From Clostridium sp. BNL1100 (GTDB lineage Bacteria; Bacillota; Clostridia; Acetivibrionales; DSM-1351): DNA of 64,000 bases. Below the pieces are notes generated by a model that had not been told where the DNA came from, ran no database searches, and was given only the letters and a program-made list of their open reading frames with translations. Positions 1-8,301 of this stretch are shown in pieces. Within the stretch, counting starts at the first letter, position 1; each line of letters begins with the position of its first letter. Where the stretch lies: the NCBI RefSeq assembly GCF_000244875.1, contig NC_016791.1:1609501-1673500 (forward strand). The letters run 5' to 3'. The position numbers were made by a program, and so were the translations under genes.

Positions 1-14
1 CCTATCTGGATAGA

Positions 15-605
15 ATGAGCAAGAGAGAATATTCAACTTTGACAAATGAAGAAATCTTTTTTGATAAACCGGATAGTCAATTCAACAAATATCTGGCTCA
101 AAGGCTATTTGAAATAAGAAAAGATATACCAAAAGGTTCATTAAAGTTTGAGTATCTCAAACCTGATGTAAAGGACAAGCTTATTTCTTTAGTCAGAGAG
201 TTGGTTGACATAGATGAAAGCCTACAGGAAGCCATTTCGGAGTATGTTGAATCAAAGCTGGACATTGCCAGAATGTATTCCTCCAATGAAGTGGAACTGG
301 ATGCAAAAGCTGATGAATATGAAAAGGAGGCTGAGAAAATTATCGCAAACAAGCTTTTGGAGCTAGTAAGGAAATTTATTAAAAAGGAGCGGAATATAAA
401 AAATGAAGAGTTTGAAGCCGGTATAAGAGAACGGGCGACAGAACAGTTGGTAACAGAAATTTTTTCAACTCTGGCGAGGCTTTCAAAAAATAATAGAAAG
501 AATCGCATATCCCGTAAGCATGTTATGGGTGGCGACCTTTCTAAACAGGCCAGAAAGGAAAAAGCAAAGGAAATGGAATCAACCGGTTGGGATATTGAAA
601 AATAA
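15..605 (+). CDS. Hypothetical charged helical protein, possibly 5'-truncated by the window edge
   Basis: I do not recognise this family. The product is about 196 residues, rich in Lys and Glu, with no signal peptide or membrane segment and probably mostly helical. The frame is open to the first base of the window and no ribosome-binding site precedes the ATG at 15, so the gene may start further left. It ends four bases before the VirD4-like gene region, whose Shine-Dalgarno follows at once, suggesting one operon. Position next to the coupling-protein gene makes an accessory role in DNA processing or transfer possible, but no motif supports this. Confidence 0.6.
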   Translation: MSKREYSTLTNEEIFFDKPDSQFNKYLAQRLFEIRKDIPKGSLKFEYLKPDVKDKLISLVRELVDIDESLQEAISEYVESKLDIARMYSSNEVELDAKADEYEKEAEKIIANKLLELVRKFIKKERNIKNEEFEAGIRERATEQLVTEIFSTLARLSKNNRKNRISRKHVMGGDLSKQARKEKAKEMESTGWDIEK

Positions 606-629
606 ATAGTGCAAGGAGGAACAATATTC

Positions 630-2921
630 ATGCACAACAGACATTTGAAAGTACAGTACACAACTGTATTTTTTGTATTTATAGTACTTTCAGTATTTTG
701 TGTATTTGCCTCAATGGCATTTCATAAGATACTGATAGGAGCTGACAGAGCACCAACATATTACCCTATAAAAGAATGTATCGAAAGCATAAGAACAGTC
801 AAAAAACATAGACTGCTTTTTTTATGCTTTGAGGGATTATCCTTCTGTCTCGCAGCGTCACTTATGGTCAGTTACAGCAGAAACTATATTAGCAAGCTAC
901 AATGTATAACTCCCAAGATATATACACCGGTAGCCGCAGGGCAGAACCAGTTCGGATCTGCCAGGTGGATGACTGAAAAGGAAAAAGCAAAAGCCTTTGA
1001 TACCGCTGTTATAAATCATAAAGATGAATTTTATAAAGCTTTGTTAGAGGCTGGTAAAAAGGATAGGGCAATAATAAAAAAGCATGTTATCGACAAGGAA
1101 GATAAACAGGAGCATAAGAAGTTACATTTTCAGTATATTAAATGGTTTGTGGGTAAGGTACTGCCGGAAGAAAAAAGGCATATACTCAGAGAAAAACTCA
1201 GACTATCTTATGATGAAATACTTAAAAAATACTTCCCAAGTATATGGCAAATGAAGGAGCAACGAAATGTTGATAAGCTAGCCAATTTATTTGAATGTGA
1301 ATTTGATGTTTCAAAAGAGGCAGATTCAAACGCTGAAATAAAAACAGATAGTATAGAAACGATTACCAATACTCAATGCTTCAGTTCTGGGGGAGTGGTT
1401 ATTGGAATGAAAAAGCTTGGTGGAGGAAAGGAGCTGTTCTATTATATTGGTGACGATACTCATTTGCTTGGAATAGGTGCAACCCGTTCAGGTAAAAGCA
1501 GAACTATGGTAATACAAAGTATTTGTTTTTTAGCTCTGGCAGGAGAAAGTATGATTGTATCCGATTTAAAGGGAGAACTGAACCAATATACCGGAACTTT
1601 CTTGAAAAGGTTGGGATACAACGTTATAACCCTAGACTTCAAAAATCCTTTAAAAAGCGATAGGTATAACCTACTACAGCCAATAATTGATGCCATAGAT
1701 GAAGACAACATACCCAAAGCTACGGAGTGTGTATGGGACTTAGTCGGTATCCTGGTTGGAGATGCTAAAGGCGAAAAGATATGGAACAACGGTGAAGCTT
1801 CAACAATAGCCTGTGCCATAATGTCAGTTGTATATGACAACAGAGAGGGCGAACGGAGAAAGTATCAGACCTTGACCAATGTGTATTACTTCATAGCTGA
1901 AATGTGCAAGCCCATTGGAAAGAACATCCCCATAGTCGAATACGTAAAAGTATTACCGGACAATCATCCTGCCAAACCGTTGGTAGCCATATCTGAAATA
2001 GCTCCTGAGAGAACAAGGGGAAGCTTTTATACTGCGGCACTTACTACACTTAAACTCTTTACATCAAGCTACATAAACGCAATGACCATGGCCAGTGACT
2101 ACAATCCAAAAGACCTCGGCAGAAAAAAGACAGCACTGTTTATGGTTCTTCCGGACGAACGTACAACATATTACAGCATTGCATCATTACTTGTCCTGCA
2201 GCATTACATTCAGTTGGTAAATGAAAGTGATGGCAGGGGAGGACGTCTCAAAAACAGAGTAAATTTTATACTTGATGAATTTGGAAACTTTGCTGCCATA
2301 CCTTCCTTTGACACTTTACTTACAGTCGGCGGAGGCAGAGGAATGAGATTCAATTTATTCCTTCAGGACTTTGCTCAGTTGGAAATCAAGTACGATGAAA
2401 AGGTTGCCAAAACAATAAAAGGAAATTGTCAGGTATGGGATTACTTGCAGACAAACTCTCCTGAAACTCTTAAAGAAATATCAGAAAAGCTTGGAAACTA
2501 CACAGTATCAACCTATTCACTATCCAGTCAAAGCAGTAAATACCAAACGCCTTCATCATCAGCAAGTGTAAATCTGACAGGAAGAGCATTGCTAATGACA
2601 AACGAAATAGCTCAGATTGACAGACCATACAGCCTAGTTACATCCAAGGAAAACCCGGCAATAATGTATTCCCCGGATTTGTCAAAATGGAACTTCAACA
2701 CAATGCTTGGCCTTGGCAATACGAAACACAACGAAAAGGTAAGAGACTACAGAGAAAAACAAAGAATCGAAAGAATGACTAAAAAGGAAGCTGAAAAAAT
2801 AGAGCTTTGGAGCGAGTGTTGGAAGTATTGGCAGAAACAATGCGGAGGGATGCTGGAACAGCCGCTGCAGCAGATTCCTATAAGAAGGACTATTGCAAGG
2901 AGGGATGAGGATTATTATTAG
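630..2921 (+). CDS. VirD4/TraG-family type IV coupling protein
   Basis: This is a conjugation coupling ATPase that links the relaxosome or protein substrate to the type IV secretion channel at the inner membrane. Two N-terminal membrane segments lie near residues 10-35 and 60-80 of a 763-residue protein. A Walker A motif GATRSGKS lies near residues 283-290, and the Walker B motif ILDEFGNF near residue 547 carries the DEFG signature of VirD4/TraG. The start is set at ATG 630, eight bases or so after an AGGAGGA box, rather than at the in-frame GTG 609 that precedes that box. It is the first recognisable secretion gene; the others resume at 6.4 kb after an interruption by an FRG gene and an intron remnant. 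Confidence 0.93.
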   Translation: MHNRHLKVQYTTVFFVFIVLSVFCVFASMAFHKILIGADRAPTYYPIKECIESIRTVKKHRLLFLCFEGLSFCLAASLMVSYSRNYISKLQCITPKIYTPVAAGQNQFGSARWMTEKEKAKAFDTAVINHKDEFYKALLEAGKKDRAIIKKHVIDKEDKQEHKKLHFQYIKWFVGKVLPEEKRHILREKLRLSYDEILKKYFPSIWQMKEQRNVDKLANLFECEFDVSKEADSNAEIKTDSIETITNTQCFSSGGVVIGMKKLGGGKELFYYIGDDTHLLGIGATRSGKSRTMVIQSICFLALAGESMIVSDLKGELNQYTGTFLKRLGYNVITLDFKNPLKSDRYNLLQPIIDAIDEDNIPKATECVWDLVGILVGDAKGEKIWNNGEASTIACAIMSVVYDNREGERRKYQTLTNVYYFIAEMCKPIGKNIPIVEYVKVLPDNHPAKPLVAISEIAPERTRGSFYTAALTTLKLFTSSYINAMTMASDYNPKDLGRKKTALFMVLPDERTTYYSIASLLVLQHYIQLVNESDGRGGRLKNRVNFILDEFGNFAAIPSFDTLLTVGGGRGMRFNLFLQDFAQLEIKYDEKVAKTIKGNCQVWDYLQTNSPETLKEISEKLGNYTVSTYSLSSQSSKYQTPSSSASVNLTGRALLMTNEIAQIDRPYSLVTSKENPAIMYSPDLSKWNFNTMLGLGNTKHNEKVRDYREKQRIERMTKKEAEKIELWSECWKYWQKQCGGMLEQPLQQIPIRRTIARRDEDYY

Positions 2922-2974
2922 CTTTTTGATAAGTTAAGTTCACAATAGTATAATTGAGCGTATTCCATTTTGAG

Positions 2975-3006
2975 GTATAATTGTTATATAATTACTACAA
3001 TTATAC
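2975..3006. repeat. 10-bp perfect inverted repeat upstream of the FRG gene
   Basis: GTATAATTGT (2975-2984) and ACAATTATAC (2997-3006) are perfect reverse complements separated by 12 bases in the leader between the VirD4 gene and the FRG gene. It may be an operator or a weak transcript hairpin. No T-tract follows, so an intrinsic terminator is unlikely. Confidence 0.4.
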
Positions 3007-3088
3007 ACAGATTTCCACTTAGCTTTAATAAACATGTATAAATTAAAAAGTAAATAATTTATAACAAAACTAAAAAGAGGGAAAAAAT

Positions 3089-3802
3089 ATGAAAAGATCA
3101 TGGAATGACTTTCTTAATACAATTGAAAACGAAATAAATTCTTTAGATAAGAAAGGGTGCGATATTCCGTTTTTTAGGGGCCATAACGATGGAATATGGG
3201 AATTAAAACCAAGTTTATTTAGAAAGGGAACAAATGTTAACGAATCAAATATTTACTTTGATTTTGTAACTTACTCTGCACCTTTACTAGAGAATAAAAT
3301 CATGACAGGGTGGGATTACTTATTTGAAATGAGACATTGTGGATTACCCACAAGACTCTTAGATTGGACAGAAAATTTTGCAGTTGCGTTATATTTTGCA
3401 ATCAAAGGTAACCCCAAAAATCCTTGCATCTGGATCCTTGATCCTTTTGAGATGAACCATCAATCCTGTGGTAATTCCGAGATATATAACCCTGCTATTG
3501 ATTTCGAATTTACATATGAGGGTGCTTTTGTAAAGGAACAGGAAACTTCCTTTACTAATCCTATTGCAATAATTCCAATAAAGCAAAGCAAGAGGTTATT
3601 TGCTCAAAAGGGCGTGTTTACTTTACATTTCGAAAATAGAAAGTCAATCAATGAAATTTTTGATAATTGTGTTAAACAGATATTTATTCCTAAAGATGCA
3701 ATAAAAGAGGCGAAAAGTTTTTTAAAACTTTCAGGTATTAATGAATATACAATATTTCCTGATTTTGATGGTTTATCCAGATACATATTGGAAAATAAAT
3801 AA
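3089..3802 (+). CDS. FRG-domain protein
   Basis: The 237-residue protein carries the FRG domain (PF08867), named for its Phe-Arg-Gly motif: FFRGHND near residue 27, followed by the typical LPTRLLDWTENFAVALYFA block near residues 88-108. FRG proteins are common in mobile and defence-rich islands; their biochemical activity is not firmly established. No signal peptide or membrane segment is seen. A GAGGG box precedes the ATG by about 9 bases. The gene sits alone between the coupling protein and a terminator followed by a group II intron remnant, so it looks like cargo inserted into the transfer operon. A defence role is possible but inferred only from the family. Confidence 0.85.
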   Translation: MKRSWNDFLNTIENEINSLDKKGCDIPFFRGHNDGIWELKPSLFRKGTNVNESNIYFDFVTYSAPLLENKIMTGWDYLFEMRHCGLPTRLLDWTENFAVALYFAIKGNPKNPCIWILDPFEMNHQSCGNSEIYNPAIDFEFTYEGAFVKEQETSFTNPIAIIPIKQSKRLFAQKGVFTLHFENRKSINEIFDNCVKQIFIPKDAIKEAKSFLKLSGINEYTIFPDFDGLSRYILENK

Positions 3803-3844
3803 ATATGCATGCTTTATCAAGAACAACCACTAAAAGAACGCTAG

Positions 3845-3873
3845 AACACCCTTCCCCGGGTGTTTTTTCTTTC
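3845..3873 (+). terminator. Rho-independent terminator after the FRG gene
   Basis: The arms AACACCC (3845-3851) and GGGTGTT (3858-3864) form a short GC-rich stem followed by TTTTTCTTTC. The group II intron remnant starts immediately after the T-tract. Confidence 0.75.
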
Positions 3874-4482
3874 GTGCGTCCAGAGAAGCTGGACCACACT
3901 TGCCAGTGAAAGTCTGGCAAGGGTAGTTGCCAAGAAGCCCGTTAGCTAATCCCGGTGTGTCACAGTAATGTGAGGTACTGAGCGGGAGGAAAAAGTATCT
4001 GTCTAACCAACAGGGCGAGCGAAGATGCAGACCGTAACATAAAGTGAATTCTGCCGCATCGTCAAAAACGTCTCTGGTATACAGAGGTAAAATGAGAAGT
4101 CGAGCCTTGGTAAGATGGGCGAAGACCATGGAAGATGGGAAGAACTTGGAAAGCACCATCGAAGAATCCCTCGGTGCAGAGGAAACGGTATGTATTAAAA
4201 GTGTGGTTTCGGAACTGGAGAGACCCTACTTTGCACAGCCATTGTTGTAAAGAAGAATCATATAAGCTGATGAAGCGAAGTTGATATCTTGCAAAGAGGG
4301 AGGCGGAGGAGTTCATAGTACCCATAATATTGCAGACAACAAAACTGCAATTAGGGAAGGGACTCTGCTTTATTCAAGTATTCCAATGGAGGTATGAGCG
4401 AGTGAGTGCCCAAAAGGCTAACAACACCATTGAAAAAGTTCGACGAAAACTGAATAGTACGGTAAGGATTGAAATCTTTTAA
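3874..4482 (+). mobile_element. Group II intron remnant (5' ribozyme part and first codons of the intron-encoded protein)
   Basis: The segment starts with GTGCG (3874-3878), the group II intron 5' consensus, directly after a terminator stem and T-tract, which is the usual target of class C introns. About 500 bases of structured, stop-rich, purine-rich sequence follow, including a block near 4300-4330 (GTTCATAGTACCC) resembling the ribozyme region before the reverse-transcriptase ORF. An RBS-like GGAGG and a short frame starting near 4394-4402 encode AQKANNTIEKVRRKL, like the N-terminus of group II intron reverse transcriptases, but it stops at 4482. Reverse transcriptase domains, domain V and the 3' end are absent, so this is an inactive 5' fragment. 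The short ORFs inside it are not genes. Confidence 0.7.
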
Positions 4483-4526
4483 ACTTCCATATATAGTTTT
4501 AAGTAATAATTGAATTGGAGGTATCA

Positions 4527-4865
4527 ATGGATAGTAATGAGTTAAAGAAGTGGACTATTGATAATAATATACGAGAAAGAACTATTCAGGGCTTTTGGAA
4601 ATGCTTAGAAAACTATAAGAAAGAAGAACCAAAAGAATATGATGAATGTTTTCCCAATTTTGATACTCAACTTTTGACAATTTGGTTTAGTAATATCACA
4701 ATAAACATTAGAAATTGGGATAATTTCGATGATGAGTATAATGAAAATCATGAATACGTCGAAGCGTTTCTGAAGTTAGAGTATAGAAACAGATATATCG
4801 GATATTACAGTTTGCTTTTTAATTTTTCAGGTGAAGTATTTGATGATTTCTTTGTTCTAGATTAG
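4527..4865 (+). CDS. Hypothetical acidic protein, 112 residues
   Basis: I do not recognise the family. The product is acidic and rich in Asn, Asp, Glu, Tyr and Phe, without signal peptide or membrane segment. In size and composition it resembles small immunity-type proteins, but no toxin gene precedes it in the window. The start is taken at ATG 4527, six bases after GGAGG, rather than at the in-frame TTG 4515. It follows the intron remnant and looks like a stray cargo gene. Confidence 0.55.
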   Translation: MDSNELKKWTIDNNIRERTIQGFWKCLENYKKEEPKEYDECFPNFDTQLLTIWFSNITINIRNWDNFDDEYNENHEYVEAFLKLEYRNRYIGYYSLLFNFSGEVFDDFFVLD

Positions 4866-5007
4866 ATATTCATTTAAACTTTTACGGCATATTCGCTAAT
4901 CCTGAACTTCGTTTTTCATATTCCCTTTTAGCCAAAATTTGAATATAATATCTTAGAACATTTGTTCTTTTTCTGTGATATAATATAGGAAAAGGACAGG
5001 TGACTAT

Positions 5008-5220
5008 ATGAAAATCATTGAAGATATGGAAAAATGGGATATACTAAAAGCTGCTATGAAGGAAAAAGGGTATATGCCATATATGTGGCAGTATAGTGTT
5101 CAATCAGAAGAAGGACTTCATGTTTGGTTTTATAAAAAGAATTCAGATTTTCTTAAACGAGTTGAGGTAATAACACATAATAAGGCGATTGCAGATGATA
5201 TTGAAAAATATGATTGGTGA
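5008..5220 (+). CDS. Hypothetical protein, 70 residues
   Basis: This is a small soluble protein with no recognised domain and no hydrophobic segment. An AGGACAGGTGA stretch just upstream of the ATG is an acceptable though weak ribosome-binding site. A TATAAT-like box lies near 4979. The downstream region holds only a terminator at 5316. It could be a cargo gene or a diverged fragment; coding status rests on the RBS and an undisturbed frame. Confidence 0.5.
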   Translation: MKIIEDMEKWDILKAAMKEKGYMPYMWQYSVQSEEGLHVWFYKKNSDFLKRVEVITHNKAIADDIEKYDW

Positions 5221-5315
5221 GCAAAAATACTGGCTATATTATGAAGGTGGATTTTTTCACACAAAGAAATAACTACAAACCAATTCACACATCAAACACA
5301 TATGATAAATTTTAC

Positions 5316-5339
5316 AACACCCCACCGGGTGTTTTTTTC
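5316..5339 (+). terminator. Rho-independent terminator
   Basis: The arms AACACCC (5316-5322) and GGGTGTT (5327-5333) are followed by a run of seven T. The stem has the same arms as the terminator at 3845, so the inserted cargo between VirD4 and the rest of the transfer genes is bounded by two like terminators. Confidence 0.75.
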
Positions 5340-5436
5340 TGTCCCTTTTTTCGTTACCAAAATCATCAGCCTTGGTTCTCATACGAATCGGGCTGATTTT
5401 ATATATACAAAAATAAAAAGAACGGAGAGTGACTAA

Positions 5437-6399
5437 ATGGATGAAATTTTGTGCATTAACTGCAAAAAACCAATGAAGGGAGATGATAAAAAGTGGTTCT
5501 GTGACTGTGGTATGACAATCTGGAAGGTAACTTCCGGAAAGCTGCTTTCACCGGTACATTTAAGGCAGCTTATGGAGCAGGGTAGTACTGAAATGTTGAC
5601 TTTCAGGTCAAAGAAAAACAAACCGTTTAAAGCAATACTGACTATAAACGGCACACGTACAGAATTTGTTTTTGAGAATGCCGGGCAGGATCAGGATGCT
5701 GATGAGGAAGCAAACAGGTATATGGCTCTTGACAGGAAGGAGGTACGTGTGAGAGTTGAATCGGGCCAACCCGGAATAGTTGACCTGACTATAGAAAGTC
5801 TTGATATGCCAAGATACTTTCAAAAGATTAATTTCGGGCTGTGTTCTACGAGAGAAGCTGAGTGTATGGGTATTGTAGTTGCTGCTGATTATGCCAAGTT
5901 CTATATACCTGACTTTTCGGAGAAGACTATGCGTATTCAGGTTAACTCAGAGGAGTTTTCCAACTACATACTTCGTGAGACAAAGCCCCGTGACAAGGAA
6001 ATGCAGTATTTTATATCCTACGCATGGGAGAAGCTTAGCGGGTTCAGAGCTTTTGAAGCTGTGCACACACCAAAAAGGAGACGGAAGAATGAAGGAGGTA
6101 ATGTTTCAAGAAAGTTTCCTACCGGTATATTTCCATGGCTTGAAAAGAACGTGGAGAATCAGGAACTGGACGAAAGAATTAGAGTGTTTCTTCCCAGAAA
6201 CCCGGCGGTTTACAGACAGTTTAAAGCATCATTTCATGTTGCCGAGTTACTTGAGGTTGATGATGACGAATATGTAATCTATGAAGTTCCGCTGGAATTA
6301 AAAAAGGCACTGGATACATGGTATTCAATGGTGTCTTCAATTTCAACAAATACCAATTCACTTCAAGAAGGGAGAAGTACCAATGAACATGCTAATTAG
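5437..6399 (+). CDS. Topoisomerase III-type C-terminal zinc-ribbon domain protein
   Basis: The first 70 residues contain LCINCKKPM ... WFCDCGMTIWKV followed by GKLL and a conserved RSKKNKPFKA block. This matches the C-terminal zinc-ribbon/repeat region of bacterial topoisomerase III-type enzymes, with Cys pairs CxxC and CxC as putative metal ligands. The catalytic topoisomerase core is absent. The remaining 250 residues are unrecognised, soluble and moderately acidic. It opens the second block of transfer genes, overlapping the VirB2-like gene by 17 bases. A role in DNA handling during transfer is an inference from domain and context only. The start ATG follows a GGAGAG box. Confidence 0.65.
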   Translation: MDEILCINCKKPMKGDDKKWFCDCGMTIWKVTSGKLLSPVHLRQLMEQGSTEMLTFRSKKNKPFKAILTINGTRTEFVFENAGQDQDADEEANRYMALDRKEVRVRVESGQPGIVDLTIESLDMPRYFQKINFGLCSTREAECMGIVVAADYAKFYIPDFSEKTMRIQVNSEEFSNYILRETKPRDKEMQYFISYAWEKLSGFRAFEAVHTPKRRRKNEGGNVSRKFPTGIFPWLEKNVENQELDERIRVFLPRNPAVYRQFKASFHVAELLEVDDDEYVIYEVPLELKKALDTWYSMVSSISTNTNSLQEGRSTNEHAN

Positions 6400-6778
6400 G
6401 AAGATACAATGTAAGCCAAATAAAATTAGCAATAGACTACGAAGAATCTATTTAATATTAGCAATTACAGTTTTTACGTTTATTAATACCTTTCCAGTAT
6501 CGGCAGGAGGTTTCGGTGATAGTATATTTGCAAAAGGAACCAAGGATCTTTTTACAGACATAGGAAAATACCTTATAATCCTGGCTCCAATTGCAGGAGC
6601 TGCAGTGGGAGCGTACTTCTTCATCAGGAGGGGTGCTGCAGACGAAATGGATCAGAAAAAATGGAATGACAGAATTAAGACCACTGTCATATCAACTCTT
6701 GGTGCCGTTCTCATTGGAACACTCATTGTACTAATCGCATCCTACTATGGTAAGTCAATTACAACAGGTATTGAATAA
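6383..6778 (+). CDS. VirB2/TrbC-like pilin-type membrane protein
   Basis: The 131-residue protein has a long basic N-terminus, a hydrophobic signal ending near FPVSAGG (about residue 42), then two membrane helices (about 60-80 and 105-125) separated by a short charged loop. This is the layout of VirB2/TrbC-type subunits. Sequence identity to VirB2 cannot be judged by eye, so the assignment rests on topology, size and its place directly before the VirB6-like gene. GAAGGGAG precedes the ATG, inside the end of the upstream gene. Confidence 0.6.
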   Translation: MNMLIRKIQCKPNKISNRLRRIYLILAITVFTFINTFPVSAGGFGDSIFAKGTKDLFTDIGKYLIILAPIAGAAVGAYFFIRRGAADEMDQKKWNDRIKTTVISTLGAVLIGTLIVLIASYYGKSITTGIE

Positions 6779-6820
6779 AGAATATTTATCAATAATGAAT
6801 TATCAAAGAAAGGGTGTGGT

Positions 6821-7714
6821 GTGTTGGATAAGATACTTGAATTTCTTTTCACACCGGTTATAAATCATGGTGCAATATGGCTTGGAGGTATGTTTTCGGG
6901 ACTAGCTGAAATAACACTTCGTATAGAAAATTCAATACCGGTAATTTTAGAGAAAGATGCAATTTCAGAATCTATTTCATCCGAAATTATTTTACAAGCA
7001 GCTAATGTACTGTCATCGGCATTATCAAAAATACAGGTGCTATGCCTTAGTATGGCTGTTGCTATGATTATACTTAAATTCCTTAAAAAAGGGTTTGAAG
7101 CATACGTTTTATGGACAGAAGGGGATGCAGATGAAGACCCTTTGCTTTTAACCACAAGCTTTTTTAAGGCATTAGCAATTGCAATGGCTTTCCCTGTCCT
7201 ATACGGATATGTATGTGATATAACAAGTAGTTTTTCCACGGCAATAAAAAATGCTTGCGGTGTTACATCTGAATTTTCTTACGGAAATATCGGTGCTCTT
7301 TTAGAAACAGGTTTGTTTAATATAATTGGATGTCTGGTTGCGGTAATTATGCTGATTATACTTTATGTACAATTTGTAAAACGTGGTTTTGAAATGTTCG
7401 TATTAAGGATGGCATTCCCTATTGGCTGTGTTGGTTTGCTGGACTCGGATAGGGCCATGTACAAGGCAATGACTCAGGTAATGTTACAGTGCTGTGCTAC
7501 TATTGTTGTTCAGGTAGGGCTTTCACAGCTTGCACTAAGTATTGTATTTACCGGACACCCGATAATAGGGATAGCAGCAATATTGGCAGCACTGGGTACT
7601 CCAAAGTTCCTGCAACATTTCATGGTTCCAAGCGGAGGAGGATTTAATACGGGTTCAGTTTATCAGACAGCAAAGGTTTTTCAAATGGCAAAAGGGGTTG
7701 TCACAAGAGGATAG
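6821..7714 (+). CDS. VirB6/TrbL-like polytopic membrane protein
   Basis: The 297-residue protein has several hydrophobic segments (about residues 55-85, 105-130, 155-185, 195-215, 220-265). It ends in a hydrophilic tail containing the Gly-rich stretch GGGFNTGS, common in TrbL/VirB6 channel components of Gram-positive conjugation systems. It would form part of the inner-membrane translocation pore. The start is uncertain: GTG 6821 or the adjacent TTG 6824, both after an AAGGGTG box. It sits between the VirB2-like gene and a small membrane protein gene. Confidence 0.72.
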   Translation: MLDKILEFLFTPVINHGAIWLGGMFSGLAEITLRIENSIPVILEKDAISESISSEIILQAANVLSSALSKIQVLCLSMAVAMIILKFLKKGFEAYVLWTEGDADEDPLLLTTSFFKALAIAMAFPVLYGYVCDITSSFSTAIKNACGVTSEFSYGNIGALLETGLFNIIGCLVAVIMLIILYVQFVKRGFEMFVLRMAFPIGCVGLLDSDRAMYKAMTQVMLQCCATIVVQVGLSQLALSIVFTGHPIIGIAAILAALGTPKFLQHFMVPSGGGFNTGSVYQTAKVFQMAKGVVTRG

Positions 7715-7726
7715 GGGGGAGTATTG

Positions 7727-7960
7727 ATGGATTCGGTAAACCTGGTTAAGTTAATTTCTATATGGCTTGCCCCGGTGTGTGCAATCGGCGGAGCAGCTAG
7801 AGCTACCTATTGCTTGATTGCATCTAACTACAATGAGGACGATTCCGCCATGCTCAAAAAGCGTGCTAAAAACGCAATAAAGTTTGCAATTATGGCATCT
7901 CTCACAGAAGCCGTAAAGCAATTAGCAGAGGCATATTATAACGGAGGTAGAAGTATATGA
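7727..7960 (+). CDS. Small membrane protein of the transfer cluster
   Basis: The 77-residue product has one hydrophobic segment at its N-terminus (about residues 5-28) and a second amphipathic one near the C-terminus. No family is recognised. GGGGGGA lies six bases before ATG 7727, which is preferred to TTG 7724. Its stop overlaps the start of the PrgI-like gene in an ATGA arrangement, so the two are probably translationally coupled and part of the same secretion complex. Confidence 0.65.
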   Translation: MDSVNLVKLISIWLAPVCAIGGAARATYCLIASNYNEDDSAMLKKRAKNAIKFAIMASLTEAVKQLAEAYYNGGRSI

Positions 7961-8301
7961 GCTCAGAGGATGAAAACAGAGATACCTTTTATATACCGGC
8001 AGGCTTGAAGACACAAAAGGAAATATACACAGGGTTTGGCAAGAATGAATTAAGGCAAGCCATAATCGGGATATTGATTATAGGAGGGTTGGACGCACTA
8101 TTTGCTTTGTTGGTGTTTAACAATGTGCCGGTATTTGTAATCTTGCTGCTCCTAGGTATCTTTGTAAGTGTAATGTGTGTACAAAAGGATGTAACAAATC
8201 TTTCAGCACTTGATATGGCGAAAAATTTGTACAACTATATTCGCTCACAGAAAAAATTCTATTATAAATCACTGGACGAATGGAGGTGGGATAATAAATG
8301 A
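7957..8301 (+). CDS. PrgI/TcpE/VirB3-like conjugation membrane protein
   Basis: The 114-residue protein begins with the YIPAGLKTQ...F stretch typical of PrgI-type N-termini, followed by two closely spaced membrane helices (about 33-52 and 57-75) and a basic amphipathic tail. In Gram-positive type IV systems PrgI/TcpE occupies the VirB3 position, helping to place the VirB4 ATPase at the membrane. Here VirB4 is encoded 16 kb downstream. The start overlaps the preceding stop, and its own stop overlaps the next ATG. Confidence 0.65.
   Translation: MSSEDENRDTFYIPAGLKTQKEIYTGFGKNELRQAIIGILIIGGLDALFALLVFNNVPVFVILLLLGIFVSVMCVQKDVTNLSALDMAKNLYNYIRSQKKFYYKSLDEWRWDNK

Noticed and set aside
3830-4325. 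Several 68-109 residue frames on both strands
   Set aside because: They lie in the group II intron remnant, have no good start signals and overlap one another.
5214-5396. 60-residue plus-strand frame
   Set aside because: It runs through a terminator hairpin and T-tract and has no clear ribosome-binding site.
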